Source of the DNA: Budorcas taxicolor
Lineage: Eukaryota > Chordata > Mammalia > Artiodactyla > Bovidae
Direction of reading: 5' to 3'
DNA length: 64,000 nucleotides
NCBI RefSeq assembly: GCF_023091745.1
Contig: NC_068910.1
Coordinates: forward strand, 54,423,272 to 54,487,271
Part shown: positions 26,601 to 41,600 of the stretch, piece after piece
How the letters are laid out: the number at the start of each line of letters is the position of its first letter
Numbering within the stretch: the stretch's first letter is position 1
The notes under the pieces: model-generated
Told to the model about the DNA's origin: nothing
Seen by the model: the letters and a program-made list of their open reading frames with translations, nothing else
The model's database searches: none
Program-made: the position numbers and the translations under genes

Positions 26601-29600
26601 TATTTGAACTGCCAACCATTTTGGTTGATGGTGTTCAAATAGCAGTATGTTTCTCTTACAAATCAGCCTGTGTAGATGCACAAAGAGTCAAGCAGGCAGA
26701 ATTAGGGAAAAAAATGGGAACATCATCATTTTGTGACCTTGAAGAACTGTTGTTGTTATTCAGTCACTAAGTCCTATCAACTCTTTGTGACTCCATGGAC
26801 TACAATGCGTCAGGCTTCCCTGTTCTTCACTATCTCCTTAAGTTTGCTCAAATTCATGTCCATTGAGTTGGTGAAGCTATTCAACCATCTCACCCTCTGC
26901 TGCCCTCTTCTCCTTTTGCCTTCAATCTTTCCCAGCATCAGGGTCTTTTCCAGTGAGTTGGCTCTTCACATCAGGTGGCAAAATTACTGAAGCTTCAGCT
27001 TCAATATCAGTCCCTCCAATGAATATTCAGGATTGATTTTCTTTTAGGATTGACTGTTTGCTCTCCTTGCAGTCCAAGGGACTCTCAAGAGTCTTCTCCA
27101 ACACCACAACTCAAAAGCATTGTTTCTTCAGTGCTCAGCCTTCTTTATGGTCCAACTCTCACATCCACACATGACTACTGGAAAAACCATAGCTCTGACC
27201 AGACAGACTTTTGTCAGCAAAGTGAACTACCTTCACTTCACCAACTATCTCTGCTTCTTAATACACTGTCTAGGTTTGTCATAGCTTTCCTTCCAAAGAA
27301 CAAGTGTCTTTCATTTCATGGCTGCAGTAACTATCCACAGTGAGTTTGAAGCCCAAGAAAATCTGTTACTGTTTCCACTTTTCCGGGTATATTCAAAAAG
27401 AGACTAAATCTGCTAATATTTTCATTTCAGTGGTTTCATGCAGCTACAGAGGCATTCACTGCATTAGGTAAAGAAAACTTTATAAAAAAGTGGTACACTA
27501 GAGTTCAAGTTAATAAAAAAAAGTGATGGAGATGGGTTCAAGAAAAAGAAACTCAATCTCAAGAAATATAAAAAAGGCCAGGTGGGACTTTAACTTGCAA
27601 ACACATTACTTTGTAAATATGAGTTAGTGTTAAACAAATTTCAACTAATAGAAACAGACATGTTCTCAACAATATTTTACCTATAAATATTCCTCTATCC
27701 AAACTAACCTCATTTATACCTACTTATTTATACCTACATTGATGATTCAAAGCTAATAAATGTGATAAATGCAGTAATCCGAAGATAACCATTTTCTTTT
27801 AGAAGAACTTGATTCATGTCTTCCCTATTTTTATCTTTTTTGGATCAGTGATACTGAGATGCTTACATAGAGGGCTGTATGTTCTACTTCATAGTACTCT
27901 TTAATACACAAATATTTCCATTGTTAAAGGCCCCAAATGGAGTCAGCAGTGCTGAAATTCAAGACTCAATACCCAATCCTAACTGCAGTCACAACCTTCC
28001 CCAGGAATACTATTCTACTAGGTCGGCATGGAATGTTCTGTCAGCACAAATCAGGTAATTCTTTCTAACCCCCACTGCCCAAAGAAAGAGGAGGGAATCT
28101 GCCACAAAGACCCTTTCCCTCCCCCACCACAGGTAGGTTACCTAAGCCTGAAAGGCTTTTTTGGTTATGAATTCCTTGTCTTGCCTATAAAAATCTTTCC
28201 CTTACTGTGGTTCTTTGGAGCTCCTTTCTACTTGGCTAGATTAGTGATGCTGCCCAACTTATGAATCATTAATAAAGCCAATTAGATACTTAAAATTCAG
28301 TCAGTTGAATTTTGTTTAAAAAAAAAAAAAATTCCAAGTTCATCTTGCTTAATACTGCCCTTCTTCTTGAACCTGTAAAATTAGACCTGCATCATACCTC
28401 AATTTAAATACCATTTACAAACCCATGTTTTTAAACACAGAAAATAAGAATTAACAATACGTATTAACAAACAGTGAAACTAGAAGAAATAGTGAAGTAA
28501 CCCTCAATTCTTAAACCATTCTCCAATGCAAAATGAAAACGTGTTTTTCTCTAGTCTTTGTACCATATGATTTAAAAATTATCTCTTTAATTCATTCAAA
28601 TATTAAGTTATGGTCTATTACGGTCAAGACATTCTAAAAATACAATCTGACCTTCTAAGAATCAGATATCCAATTTGGAAAACCACGCATGTACGCAAAT
28701 TACCGCAATACAATGGAGCAAATACATGCGACATTGGTGGAAAAAACCCTGGCTCTGTAAGAACTTAAAGGAGGGCGAGAGCTCTGCTTCCTGACCTGGA
28801 TGTTGAAGACGCACGAAACACTGCCGGCACCATTCTCCGACACTCTCAGAACCCTCCACAGCACACGCACAAAGCAATCGTTCTCCACCAGTTCTTCCTC
28901 CAGACTCTGAAACTTGACCAAACTATGGTCTATATCTTCACAACCTTCTGTCCATCTATCTTAGCCTACATTTTTTTACCCTTTAAACCAGAAGAATAAA
29001 GCTTTCTTTCTATCAAAGTAGTGAGTTCTAAGGAAACAAACAAGACCAATAGTGTGGTAAATCATTCATTACATCATGACGTTACCACACTGCCATCCTG
29101 TGGAAGTAGTTACTGGCAATTTACTCCTGCAGATCCAACTTCCAATGTGTTAGAATTCCCCTCAAATTATCATTAGGAAGATATATACAAAGTCTGTTAG
29201 CTTATTTGTAAGCAAAGAAAATCTCTTTAATTTGGGACAAATAGTAATCTTCTAAAACAGAACCTAAACATCTTTTCACTTTTACAGTACTTTTTTCAAG
29301 GGTATTGGGTGGGACTAGATTGATACAGAAAAGAAACAAACCACTGTTCTTGGCTTAAGGTGCACAAATGAGTTGGTTTGTAAAATAAAAGGCACCAAAA
29401 GGCCTGATTCGAGCACCAAAGAAATGCCCAGTTTTCAAGAAGCTCTTGCTGTTCCCCAAAGTAACCTTTAAGTACTTTCTTTCTCCCTGACAAAGCATCA
29501 CAATTTAAGTTGACAGCACCCTTCATGCTTTTAAAATACTATTGTACATCCCTTTATGTAAATAAAGTTAGAAAAGGTTTTGTGAATATTATATTCCAGT

Positions 29601-32600
29601 TAACTCTAATCTACCATGAAATCACCTTAGGATTCGCTCTATCTCCTGGGTGATATTTAATAGAAAGGGCTGGCAAAACATTTTCTCTCTCAACCACAAC
29701 AGCACTAACCAAAAGAAACAGAAAATAACTTTAAAACTCAACCAGTTTTGCTTTATTATTAATAAATATGATTAAAGGTTTACAAGACTGTTGAAATCTT
29801 TGATTAATAAAGATATTTTACTGTTTGGTTACTGTGAATGCTGATAAAGGGAGTGAAAGATGGTAAGAAACATACATGAAATTACAGCTTACAAGACTCC
29901 CCCAAAAAAACACAAAACAAACAAACAAAAACCCTCCACAGATTCTTCTTGACCAGCAGAGAGAAATATAATGACTAACAGATACACAAGAGAAAAAATA
30001 ATTTTTCTTTCTCAAGGATGTGGTTCATTATAAACTGTATTGAATGAATCTTTTAAACTATTTTACAAGCTCTATTTTAAAAGCAGGAAGAACTGACTTG
30101 TGCAAAACATCTGAATGGAGACACAATGACAATTTTTAAAATAGTAAATATACCTAGTACTGATACTTAAAATGAAATCAAGCATAGGATAGCAGAAAGA
30201 ACAACAAAGAAATATAATTTAAAAATGTAAGATGATGCTCCTTGGTAACTTCTAGAGCTGAATAGAAATGAGGAGGGTAGGGAAGTTAGATTTTGCTAAT
30301 CTAACTTCACTTCCTTTAGCTCTTCTTCCTCTTTCTGATTCAGGGGCATTTCACAAAGGTCTATCCCTCAATCTTCTCCCTAACTCTGTCCTCCTGACCA
30401 TTACAATTTTAGGGCCCTACATTTTAAAAATTAAACAAAGAAACTCTCAGTTCTTCCCCATAACCATTTAATTTAAAAACATTTTTTCCTTATACCGTTC
30501 CAAAACAAAAAGCTCAGAGTTATTGTTTAATCCATCATCTTCTTTTCTGGATTCCAATGCTGGCTTACAGTGTTTTCAGGGTAACGAGATATATAATCAC
30601 ATGTTGATATATTTCTACAATAAGGTAGTTATTTATATGGTAGGCAACACAGTTACAATGATTTTTTGCATCACAGAGTATTGAGCCAAAATATCTACAT
30701 TTAGGCTTCGGCTCCATTACTAGCTACATGATCCTGAGCAAACTGTCTTCTCTTGTTTAACAGGACCTATCCTCAATGCGAGGTTGTAAAGAGTAAATGA
30801 GTTCAATACATGCAAAGAACTTAGGACAGCTCATGGTGTATAAGAACCACCTGATATATATATGTACTATTTCAGTAGTGATTGTTATAAAGTATGCTGA
30901 AGTGGGTATAAACCTAATTAGCAGATTATAACTTTTTAAAAATACTGATATAACACATAAAAAAAAAAACCCCACCCTTTTAAAATGTACCACCAAGTGG
31001 TTATTATAGTCACAAAGTTGTGTGACTATCACCACTATTTAATTCTAGAACATCCCCCACCCCCTGCCCGCAAGAAACCCCGTATCTATAAGCTGTCACT
31101 CTAGTCCCCAAACTCTTGGCAACATCTGAACCAACTTTCTGTCTCTAACCTGCTTGCTGTCTTTATAGATTTGCCACCTCTGGACATTTTATACAGAAAG
31201 AATCCTACAATATATGGCCTTTTGTGTCTGGTTTATTTTACTTAGCACAATGTTTTCAAGGTTCACGATATAGCATGTATCACCTTTATTCCTTTTCACT
31301 GCCGAACACCATTCCACTGTACGGATACACCATATTTTATCCATTCATCAGTTAATGGACAGTGGGTTGTCTTTAGTTTTTGGCTATTATGAACAATGAA
31401 TGCTGCTATGAACATTACAAGTTTCAGTGTAAGTATGTAATTTTCAATTCTCTTGGGTATATACCAAGGAGTGGATTTGTGGGTCACAGTAACTTTTAAG
31501 TTTTTGATAAACTGCCAAACTACTATGGTTTTTAATCAAGTAAACAGCTTTATTATTTTTGTTAATGTTTTCCAACATTATTATAATAGAATTGTATTAC
31601 TTCATTATAAAGACACTGGTTCAGATGACAACTTCTATGTGATTAATACAACCTACAACCTATAAAAGTTCTGTCTCTATCACAGAAAGTGAGTTCTAAG
31701 ATTCAAGACACCATCTATTACTAAGCATCTTATTCTAAAGATGTGTTCTAAAACCTGCAGAGCAAATTAAAATCTTGCAGACAAAAACCCTCAGTCTACA
31801 CTATGGTCTGAATGTTTATAAACCCAATACCCGAGGAAAGGGTGTTAGGAGGTAGCCTTTGGGAAGTGATTAAATAATGAGGTCACTGGGGAACAAGCAC
31901 CTTTTTAAAAGCGGCCGAGAGAGCTGGCTCGTTCCTTCTACCATATGGGGACAGAGACGGTATCAAGCTAAGAAACAGGAGAAGAGCCCTCAGAAGAATG
32001 TAAGCATTCTGGTGCTTTCTAGCTTCCAAATTGAGAAATTTCTCTTGTTTATAAACTACCCAGTCTGTGGCATTTTTGTTATAGCAGCTTGAATGGATTA
32101 AGACAGTGTGCTGTATGTTATTCAGAAAGGGCTTTCAAAAGCTTATTAAACTGTTAAGATGCTCAGTCTCTTGCAAGTAAGGTGAATTAGAATAGTGTGT
32201 ATATATAATGTAATAGTGTGTTTATAGTGTGTATGTATCATTTCCCCAAATTAAAAAAAAAAAAAAGGCTGGTAAATATTAAATTGAGACTTATTTTGCA
32301 AAAACAAAACAAACTGATTAAGGAAAAATTGATAATAACACACTTCAGTAAAAATGCCTAACCCTCCTTATGAATACAAAAAGGCAAAACACTGTAAAGT
32401 TAGCTTTATTACTCATGGGTAATACCAACCAAACAGAAATGTCTGACAATGAAAGAATGTATACGAAACACCTCTTAGAAGTTGACAGATAGCAGAAGTC
32501 TAATCACTTACCTATGTAGACTCTTTTGCTGTATCTCTGCATCAGTAACAACACAAATACATGCAGTGGAATAAGGTTGATAATAAACACATAACCACCC

Positions 32601-35600
32601 CAAGCAGAGACCTATGAGTAAAGAAATGCTAAGTTAAATAATTTACATATTTGCTTCTTAAAGTAGATAAATGCTGCCACAAAAGTCTAAACATAAACAC
32701 TAGGATTTTCAGCAATTTTGAGATGCTTCAAAATAACCTATTTTTTCTATAACATATAAATAACCTACTTTTTGTTTTTTATTGATAATTAAAACAACAC
32801 AATCCCATAATTCCAATACACTTTTCTATATCCACTGATATCCACTAGAGGAATGGTCAAATTAAACTTATTAAGAACACTGAGAACAGTTTGTGAATTG
32901 GCAAGAAAAACACTGTCACAGAGATACAGACTTTAGAATACATATCATAAACTTTTAAAAGCAAAAACCCCTTTGCTCTCCCCCATTTTTTATGATAAAT
33001 ACATTACAAGAGACTTCACAGAGAGTAAGAACAATGGATGTTAACATCAGTCAACACCTCAACTAAAAGGAATACTCTGATGATCTGGATATGCTTTGTG
33101 ATCCTCAAGATAAAAGGTGCTACCTTGGGTATAAATTTCTTCCTACTAATGGATACAAACCAGGATCCCAGTTTAATGTTTAGCCTGTATCACAAAGCTA
33201 GAAAAATTCTATTTATCAGTATGTTCTGGTCTAAATTAATAAAGATCCTAAAGATTATGCTTATTCCAGACCAAAAGAACTTATTATTTTTTAAGAACAT
33301 TCAATTCAGTAACAATAATAAGGTCTGTCAAGATCAAGTTCTTACATGTGCTCTAATAATGAAAAGCTTGATAGAACCATTTGAATCAACAGTCACCTTA
33401 GGAGACTATATGTTAACATACATTCTAACAATGTTTCAGTCATGTGCTATTTTTTTCACCAAAGACAACATTCCTCTGGTTGAGCTCCAGTTCTACCTGA
33501 AGGACTTCTGGTTATTTCTAAAATTTAAGTCTAAACTTCGAAGAGAGTAAGTTTGCTATTACTGAGCACAACGTGCCTAGGACACATTAATTAGGCACAT
33601 AATATGTCCTAACCTTTAACCACTTTAAAAGGGCCATGGATAATTTGGAAACACAAATTCCATGACATTTGTTTAACAACCAAAAAAAAGTCACTTAAGA
33701 TTATCATTAGTTTTCAGCATAAGAAAACCATATAGGCTGTAGTGTGAAAAGAAAGGAAGGAGATTAAAGAGGTGATACTGAACTCCAATCTTAAGTAACC
33801 TGTTGAAAAAATTAGACAAGCAGTTCACAGGTTAACCCATTATTTACAAAACGTTGAACAGCTGAAAGAAAATTTTTGTGTTCACCTGCTTGCAAATATT
33901 ATGTTTTGGGAGGTTGAGTATTAGTCCTCCATCACCCGTAAAGCAGAAGTCCATACAAGACCCTGAAGATAGGAGTAGGGAAGAAAACGGTAGTAAGGAA
34001 AGAGAATGCATGAAATAAGATCTTAAAGACTTCAGGAGAAAGGAAGTGAAGAACTGCCCTGACTAAGGCACTGGTCTAGTTGCCAAAGACTTAGACCTCA
34101 TGTATTCAGTTTCAAGTATGAAATCTTACCATATAGAAATACGACAAGCAGCAGCACATCGTCCAAAAAACTGACCCAGTTTTTACAGATTTTACCTAAA
34201 AAACAAACAAGCAACTGATATAAAAATGTTTATAAATGTTCCTGTTAATTGAAAAAAGGTTAAGTGTTTAGTAAACTTGTATTATAAAAAGCGAAAATTA
34301 TTCTTTAAAAAGGGTAATGAGATTACACAGATACTTAGATTCACTTACTAACACTGGATAGTAGTCAGACATTTTAGGAGTAGCTTTGATTTTTTTAGTT
34401 AAGTAGTTTTTAGTAAAAAGAATCATATCAAAAGAAACAATGTATATTTTTCCATTTGTTCTATTTTCTATCTCAAAATGATTAATATCAACAAATTAAG
34501 ATTTTAAACTAAAGAATAAATTTGTTTAGTAACTCTATATTTTTATATGGCAGGTTTGCTTAGACCTAACACCTTAATCTGTGGTTTTTCTTCATCTGAA
34601 TGTGACCACCTATATATCAATATTAATTATGAACATTCATTTCTGAAAACAAATTAAGCTGGAAATTTTATGATACTACAATCAACATCTTCATTAAGTT
34701 TATATTCTTAAATTTCTAGAAGACCTAATGTCAGTAAAATTCTCAATTACTCTCAAGACAATAGTCTGTAAACAAAGGTTTAAAAAGTTGACAAATGTCT
34801 ATGGTCTAAAAAGAAACTAATCAAAGAGTTTATATGTTCACCTGAAAGAGCAAAATACATCAGCACCTTCAGAAACAGAATTTAAAATTTTAAAAGAATA
34901 AGCTCTGAATACTTCTGCCAAGAGCAATGAATCAAGTGAGGGTCCTAAAGAAATGATAGACATAAGGCCCATTATAAGCAATCCTGTATTAAGAGCTATC
35001 TTTATGTCCTGATATGATAGGAAGTTCAACTTAACGGTATTATACAGAGTTTATTTCAAGGAATTCTTATTTTCAAAATGGTCTTCTATTAGTATATTAA
35101 AACAAACCACAGGTGACATCAACCTTTGGGGAAATTGTAACAAAAAAGGAAGGGAAAGAGGAAGAAAAGAGAAAACATTCCTAATTCACAGCACTTTGAG
35201 CTGCCTGAGACTTCTAAAAGACTATGAAACACTGCTCGGAATTCAGAATTCAGTGTTCCAAAACACTGCTCGGAATACAGTGCACGTGTATGCCAAAATA
35301 TACTCTGGTCTTCTCCCCCAAACCATGCCAACTTTGAAAAGGTTTCCCTTTGGACAGGGTAAAATAACGGGTCCTATGGGGAGGGGATATGTTAAAATAT
35401 TTAAATTTTTTAAAGCAAGAAAATTATAATCTGGAAGTTTGTTTTATAACTTTATTCATATACTGAAAGCCACTGAACTGTATACTTTGAAAGACTAAAT
35501 TCTATAGTATGTAAATTATTTCTCAAAAAAAGTTTGTGCAGTGAAGTTAAAATAGTCCATAATGGGAAACTGCTTATATTAGAAGTGTATGAGTGCTCAA

Positions 35601-38600
35601 CTGTGCCTGATTCTTTGCAGCCCTATGGACTGTAGCCTGCCAGGCTTCACTATCCGTGGGATTTTCCAGGCAAGAACACTGGAGTGGGTTGCCATTTCCA
35701 CTTTCCAGCCCAGGGATCAAATCCGCATCTCCTGAGTCTCCTGCACTGGCAGGTGATTCTTTATCACTGAGCCACCACCCAGGAAGATTCCTTCCATTAG
35801 AAGAGATGATCTCAAATGACTAATATAATGATCTAGAAAAATTTAAGCAAAAACTGAGAAATAAAATAATAAAAAGAGATACCATGTTCTGAGATGACTC
35901 TCAGAAGTATTATGCTGTATGAAGTAAGGCAGACATAAAGGGCCACCCCAAACTGTCTGTTTCTATAACATGGCATTCCGGAAAAGAAACTCCCAGAGAT
36001 AATACAGACAGAAATCAGATCTGTGATTGCAAGTAATACAGTTTAAGGACAAGGCTGATTACAAAGGCACAGGAAGAAACTTAAAATCCCACAACTATAG
36101 GATGCAATGTGGTGAGAAGTATTGTTGTAAGTACTATTCTATCTACATTAGCTCTATTTTTGGTGATAGTAACAATGGAAACAAACATTTACTCATCCCT
36201 TTCTGTGTTCTTACAATGTTCTGTACCTTTACATGAATTAGCTTATTTAAACCATATGAGGTAAATTTCTTTTTTCACTTTGCAACAGGATTTTATTTTT
36301 CCTTTATATCCATTACAGTGTTTGAAACCTAAAGAAATCATTTTTTCCCTCAAATTTGGATGGGTATAAAAGTATCACTTGTCTTTCATTTTATAACTGA
36401 TGAAATAGACATGGAGGAGGTTTAAACAACTCCAAGTGATAGAACTGGAATTCAAACAAAGAGGAAGATGATCCAAAAAAACAAACAGTGAAACAAACTA
36501 TACTTGAAACTATAATCAAAGACAGCTTTCCAGAAATAAAAATTAACAATATACTGTGTTGAAAGGGTTTACCATTTCCAGGAGTACCAACTTTGGTACA
36601 TATCTTAGGAAATCTATTAGATTTCAATGCTATATAGGTAAAAAACAAAACATAAAAAACTCATTATTTCTTCAGGAAAAAAAAAAAGACATTTCTTATG
36701 AAACACATAAAATTAGGTTAACAGTAAGAAGCAAAATGATGGTAGTACAAAAATTTCAAGTAAAGAACAAATGACCTAGACCTTTCTATCTAGCCAAACT
36801 CACATATGAGACCAGCAATACCATGTATATAAAAATGTGTAAATGACATTAAAATACAAAATACTATATACTAGTTTATAAAATATATTACATACTTAAT
36901 AATATGTAACACATAACAAAAGCCATATATGAAAATTACAGTAAATATACTCAGTGGTGAAAGACTGAAGTTTTTCCTCTATGACCAGGAAGACAAACAT
37001 GCCTACTTTCACCACCTCTATTCAACACAGTACTTAAGTCCTACCCAGAGCAATTAGACAAGAAAAATAAATAAAAGGAATCCAAATTGGTTGGAAAGAA
37101 GTAAAATCACCCTTGTTCACAGATATGATCTCATATGAAAAAAGCTCCCCCATACAAAACCTGCTAGAGCTAATAAATGAACTCAGCAAAACAGCAAGAT
37201 ACAAGTCAACACAGAAAAAATAAATAAATAAACCCCACTGCATTTCTATATACTAACCAGTAGCAATGCAAGAAGGATATTACAAAAAATTTCCAACAGC
37301 ATCAAAAAGAATAAAATCAAACTAATGAAGTAAAAGACTTGCATGATAAAAACTGTAAAACACTGTTTAAAGAAAACAGAAATGGAAACACCCCATGATT
37401 ATTCATGGACTGGAAGATGACAATACTACCCAAAGTAATCTACAGAGTCAATATGATCCATATCAAAATTCAATGATTTTTTCTTTCCAGAAGTAAAAAT
37501 CCACCCTAAAATTCATATGGAAACTCAAAGGACCCCTAGTAGCCAAAGGAATCCTGAAAAAGAACAAAGAGGACAAACACCTCCCGATTTTAAAACTTAC
37601 TCCACAGCTAAAGAAATCAGTGTGGTGTTGGCATGAAGACGCATATATACTGAGAAGTCAATGGAACAAAATAAAAAACTCACAGACTTTTGTATATGTG
37701 GTCAATTAATTTTCAATAAGGGTGCCAAGTGTTTTCAATGGGGAACCACAGTCCCTTCAGTACACAGTGCTGAGCAAACTGGACATCAATATGCAAAATA
37801 ATGAAGTTGGACCCTTACCAGCATATACAAAAACTAACTCAAACAGACCTACTGCTAGTAGGAACGTAAAATAGTACAGTTGCTACAGAAAACAATATGG
37901 TGGCTTCTCAAAAAACTGCAATAGGACTCACCCATGACCCAGCAATTTCACTTCTGGGTATATACCCAAAATAACTGAAAGCAAGGTCTGTAAGAGATAT
38001 TTGTATACCCATGTTAGCTAAAACATGGAGGCAACCAAATTGTCCACTGACGAATGGATAAACAAAAGGTGGTATATAGATACAACGGAATATTATTTTC
38101 AGCCATAAAAAAGGAAATTCTGACATATGCCACAGCATAGATGAATCTTGAGGACATTACACTAAGTGAAATAAGCAAGCCAGCCAAAAAGAGACAAAAA
38201 TGTACAATTCCACTTACATGAAATACTTAGGAGCTGTCAAAATCATAGAGACAGAAGGAGAATGGTGGTGGGTCAGGGGCTGGGGAAGATTAAAATGGGC
38301 AGTTATGGAACACGATGGCGATGGACGGTGGTGACGACTGTGTAACATTATAAATCTACTGAATGCTAAACACTACTGAACTCTACATTTACAAATAGTT
38401 AAGATAGTATATTTTATGTTACATATATTTTACCACAATTTAAAAACACACACAAAAAACCCAAAGCAACAACCATGAGATACCACTTCATACCAACAGT
38501 CAAGTAAAACAAACGAAAAAAACTAGGGCGGGAGGGAGTTTTGGTGAGGATCAGGAGAAATTAAAATCCTCATACACTACCAGTGGAAATGTAAAAGGGG

Positions 38601-41600
38601 GAAACCACTGTGGGAAATAGTCTGGCAAATCCCCCAATTCCACTCTTACATTACATGGAAGAGAAAAGAAAACATATGCATGTCCACACAAAAATGAGTA
38701 CACAAATGTGCACTGGCAGTATTACCCCTAATAAATAATACTTGAAAACAACTCAATGTCCATCAGCTAATGGATTTTAAACATGTGGTATATATACAAT
38801 GGGTTGAAAGGGAAAGTGTTACTTCCTCAATCATGTCCAACTCTTTTGAGACCCTATGGACTGTAGCCTGCCAGGCCCCTCTGTCTATGGAATTCTCCAG
38901 GCAAGAATACTGGCGTGGGTTGCCATTCCCTTCTCCAGAGGATCTTCCCAACCTGGGGATCAAAGCCAGGTCTCCCGTATTGGAAGCAGATTCTTTACCA
39001 TCTGAGCCATTAGGGAAGCCATACAATACAATACAATGCAATGCAATGGGTTATTCAACCGCAAAAAAGAAATACTGATACATGTCAAAAATACCAAAGA
39101 TTATGCTAAGTGAATGCACTGTTTATGTGGGTTTTACCTACGTGAAATGTCCAGAATAATAAGTCTTCAAACAGAAATTAAAAAATAAGGAATGGGGAGG
39201 TTCAAGATTTCCTTAGGGGGTATAAAATGTTCTGCAAGTAAACAGAGGATACCAAAAGCCACTGAACTGTGTATGCGAAACAGCAAAAGAGACACACATG
39301 TACAGAACGGACTTTTGGACTCTGTGGGAGAGGGAGAGGGTGCGATGATTTGGGAGCATGGCACTGAAACATGTATACTATCATGTAAGAAAAAAATTGC
39401 CAGTCTAGGTTTGATACAGGATACAGGATGCTTGGGGCTGGTGCACGGGGATGATCCAGAGAGATGATATGGGGTAGGAGGTGGGAGGGGGGTTCAGGAT
39501 TGGGAACTCATACACCTGTGGTGGATTCATGTCAATGTATGGCAAAACCAATACAGTGTTGTAAAGCAAAATTAAAAAAAAAAAAAAAAAGGTTGAAAGT
39601 GAATTTATGTCATGAATTTTGTCTCAATTTCTTAAATTTTTAAATGATGAAAGGTAATTAACATGCCAGTTAAGGCACTACTGCAATGGTTCAGACTCAT
39701 GTTATTTTTTTAAAGAATAAAAAAACTATTTAAACAGTAACACTTCTGCATTTCATAAAGCATGAAAAAATTTTAAACTATGACAAAATGCAAATGACAG
39801 TAATACCTGGGTGATGGTTTCTTTAGTTTTCTATGTTTTTAAATTCCCAACAGATAGAATATATTATTTTAAAATTTTATTACAAAAAGTTTCAAACATA
39901 CAGAAGAGTAGAGAATAATAGCCATCCCGACTTCCAAATGCAAATAAAACATATTTGCTCTAGATGATCTTATTAAAAAAAAGTTTTTAACAGACATAGT
40001 TGAACCTCCCCCTTCGTACTTCCTTAGTATCACTCACCCATACTCAAGAGTAACCACTATCATAAAGTTGGTATATATGATGGATAAATGCCATATTTTT
40101 ATACTTCCATTATAAATAAGTATAAACTGACAATATACAATATAGTCTGTACTACTTAAAATTACTGTATGTATTCTACCTCAACTTATTTTTCCACTTG
40201 GCTTTATACTATCAAGATCCAGCCATACATATTGTCAAAATATATACTTAATATATGTTAAATACTATGTATTGGTTAAAGACTTCAAAAGATATAGCAT
40301 ACATGTAATAAAAGTACCAGGAGAGGAGAGAAAGAATATTTGAAACAATAACTGATAATTTCCCCTAAATAAAGTCAGAAACCAACAGATTCAGAAAGCT
40401 CAAATGTTAAGCAATAAATAAGAACCAACCACACCTAGGCATATCTTTTTCAAACTACAGAAAATCAATAATGAAAAAACCCTAAAAGAAGCCAGAGGTA
40501 AAGACACCTTACCTCTAGAAGGACAAGGATAATGATCACATGACCTCTATTCAGAAATCAGGCAAGCAAGATGAGATTAGAGTGAAATATGTAAGAACTG
40601 AGAAAGGAAAAAAAGAAAAAATAATCTAGAGATTTGGGCCTGGTGAAATTATGCTTCAAGACTTTCTCAGATAAATGAAACTTGAGGAAATTTGTTGACA
40701 GCAGACTTGTCTTGCAATAAAAGCTAGAAGTTCTTTAACAAGAAGGAAAACAACATAGATCTGAATCTAAACAAAGGAATAGCATCAAAGTCAGAATAAG
40801 TGAAGGGAAATTAAAAACTTTTAGTTTTCTTATTCTTAATTGATTCAACAGATAAGTTTATTGAAAATAATACCAACAATGTAATCTATGTATGTATTAC
40901 ATATGAAAGTAATGACAGTAATGATACAAGGATTGTTTTGATACTATAAAGTACTCACACTGCCTATAAAGTGGTACATGCAGAGTTCAGATATATAGCA
41001 GGTTTAGTTCCAGACCACTACAATAAACTGAATATTGTAGTAAAGCCAGTCATACAAATTTGTTTCCCAAGGAATATAAAAGATATGTTTACACTAAGCT
41101 GGAGTCTATTATGAGTTGTTGTTTAGTTGCTAAGTCATGTTTCTTTTGCTATCCCCATGTACTGTAGCCCACCAGGCTCCTCTGTCCATGGGATTTCCCA
41201 CACAAGAACACTGGAGTGGGTTGCCATTTTCCTTCTTCAGGGGATCTTCCCAACCCAGGGGTCGAACCTGCAACTCCTGCACTGGCAGATGGATTCTTTA
41301 GCACTGAGCCACTTGGAAAGTCCCCAATATTAAGAGTACATTATGTGTACTAAAACAACACATAATACTTTAAAGAATACTTTATCGCTAAAAAATGCTA
41401 ACCATCATCTGAACCTTTAGACGGTTATAATCGTTTTGCCAGAGTAACATCAAAAATCTGATTACAGATCACTGTAACAAATATAATAATGAAAAAGTTT
41501 GAAATATTGTGAGAAAAACCAAAATATGACAGACATGAAGTGAGCAAATGTCTAGTGCTGACAGACTCACTTGATGCAGGGTTGCCACAAACCTTCAGTT

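Larger units (their letters stand above)
24246..32511 (-). other. STT3B intron 5
   Basis: 8.3-kb intron. Contents: convergent BovB pair (25546-26590 plus, 26750-27390 minus), CpG-rich unexplained segment (about 28685-28925), MIR (30704-30850), old L1 (30960-31500) and MaLR LTR (31797-32106). 24246-25545, 27391-28684 and 28926-30703 contain nothing I can name. Confidence 0.8.

Noticed and set aside
31797..32106. Possible coding retroviral provirus
   Set aside because: Only an LTR is present; no gag/pol/env-like sequence or second LTR adjoins it.
38460..38810. Continuous with the L1 at 36950-38450
   Set aside because: The first L1 already reaches its A-rich 3' tail near 38440; the following sequence goes back to an earlier part of an L1 3' region, so it is a second fragment.
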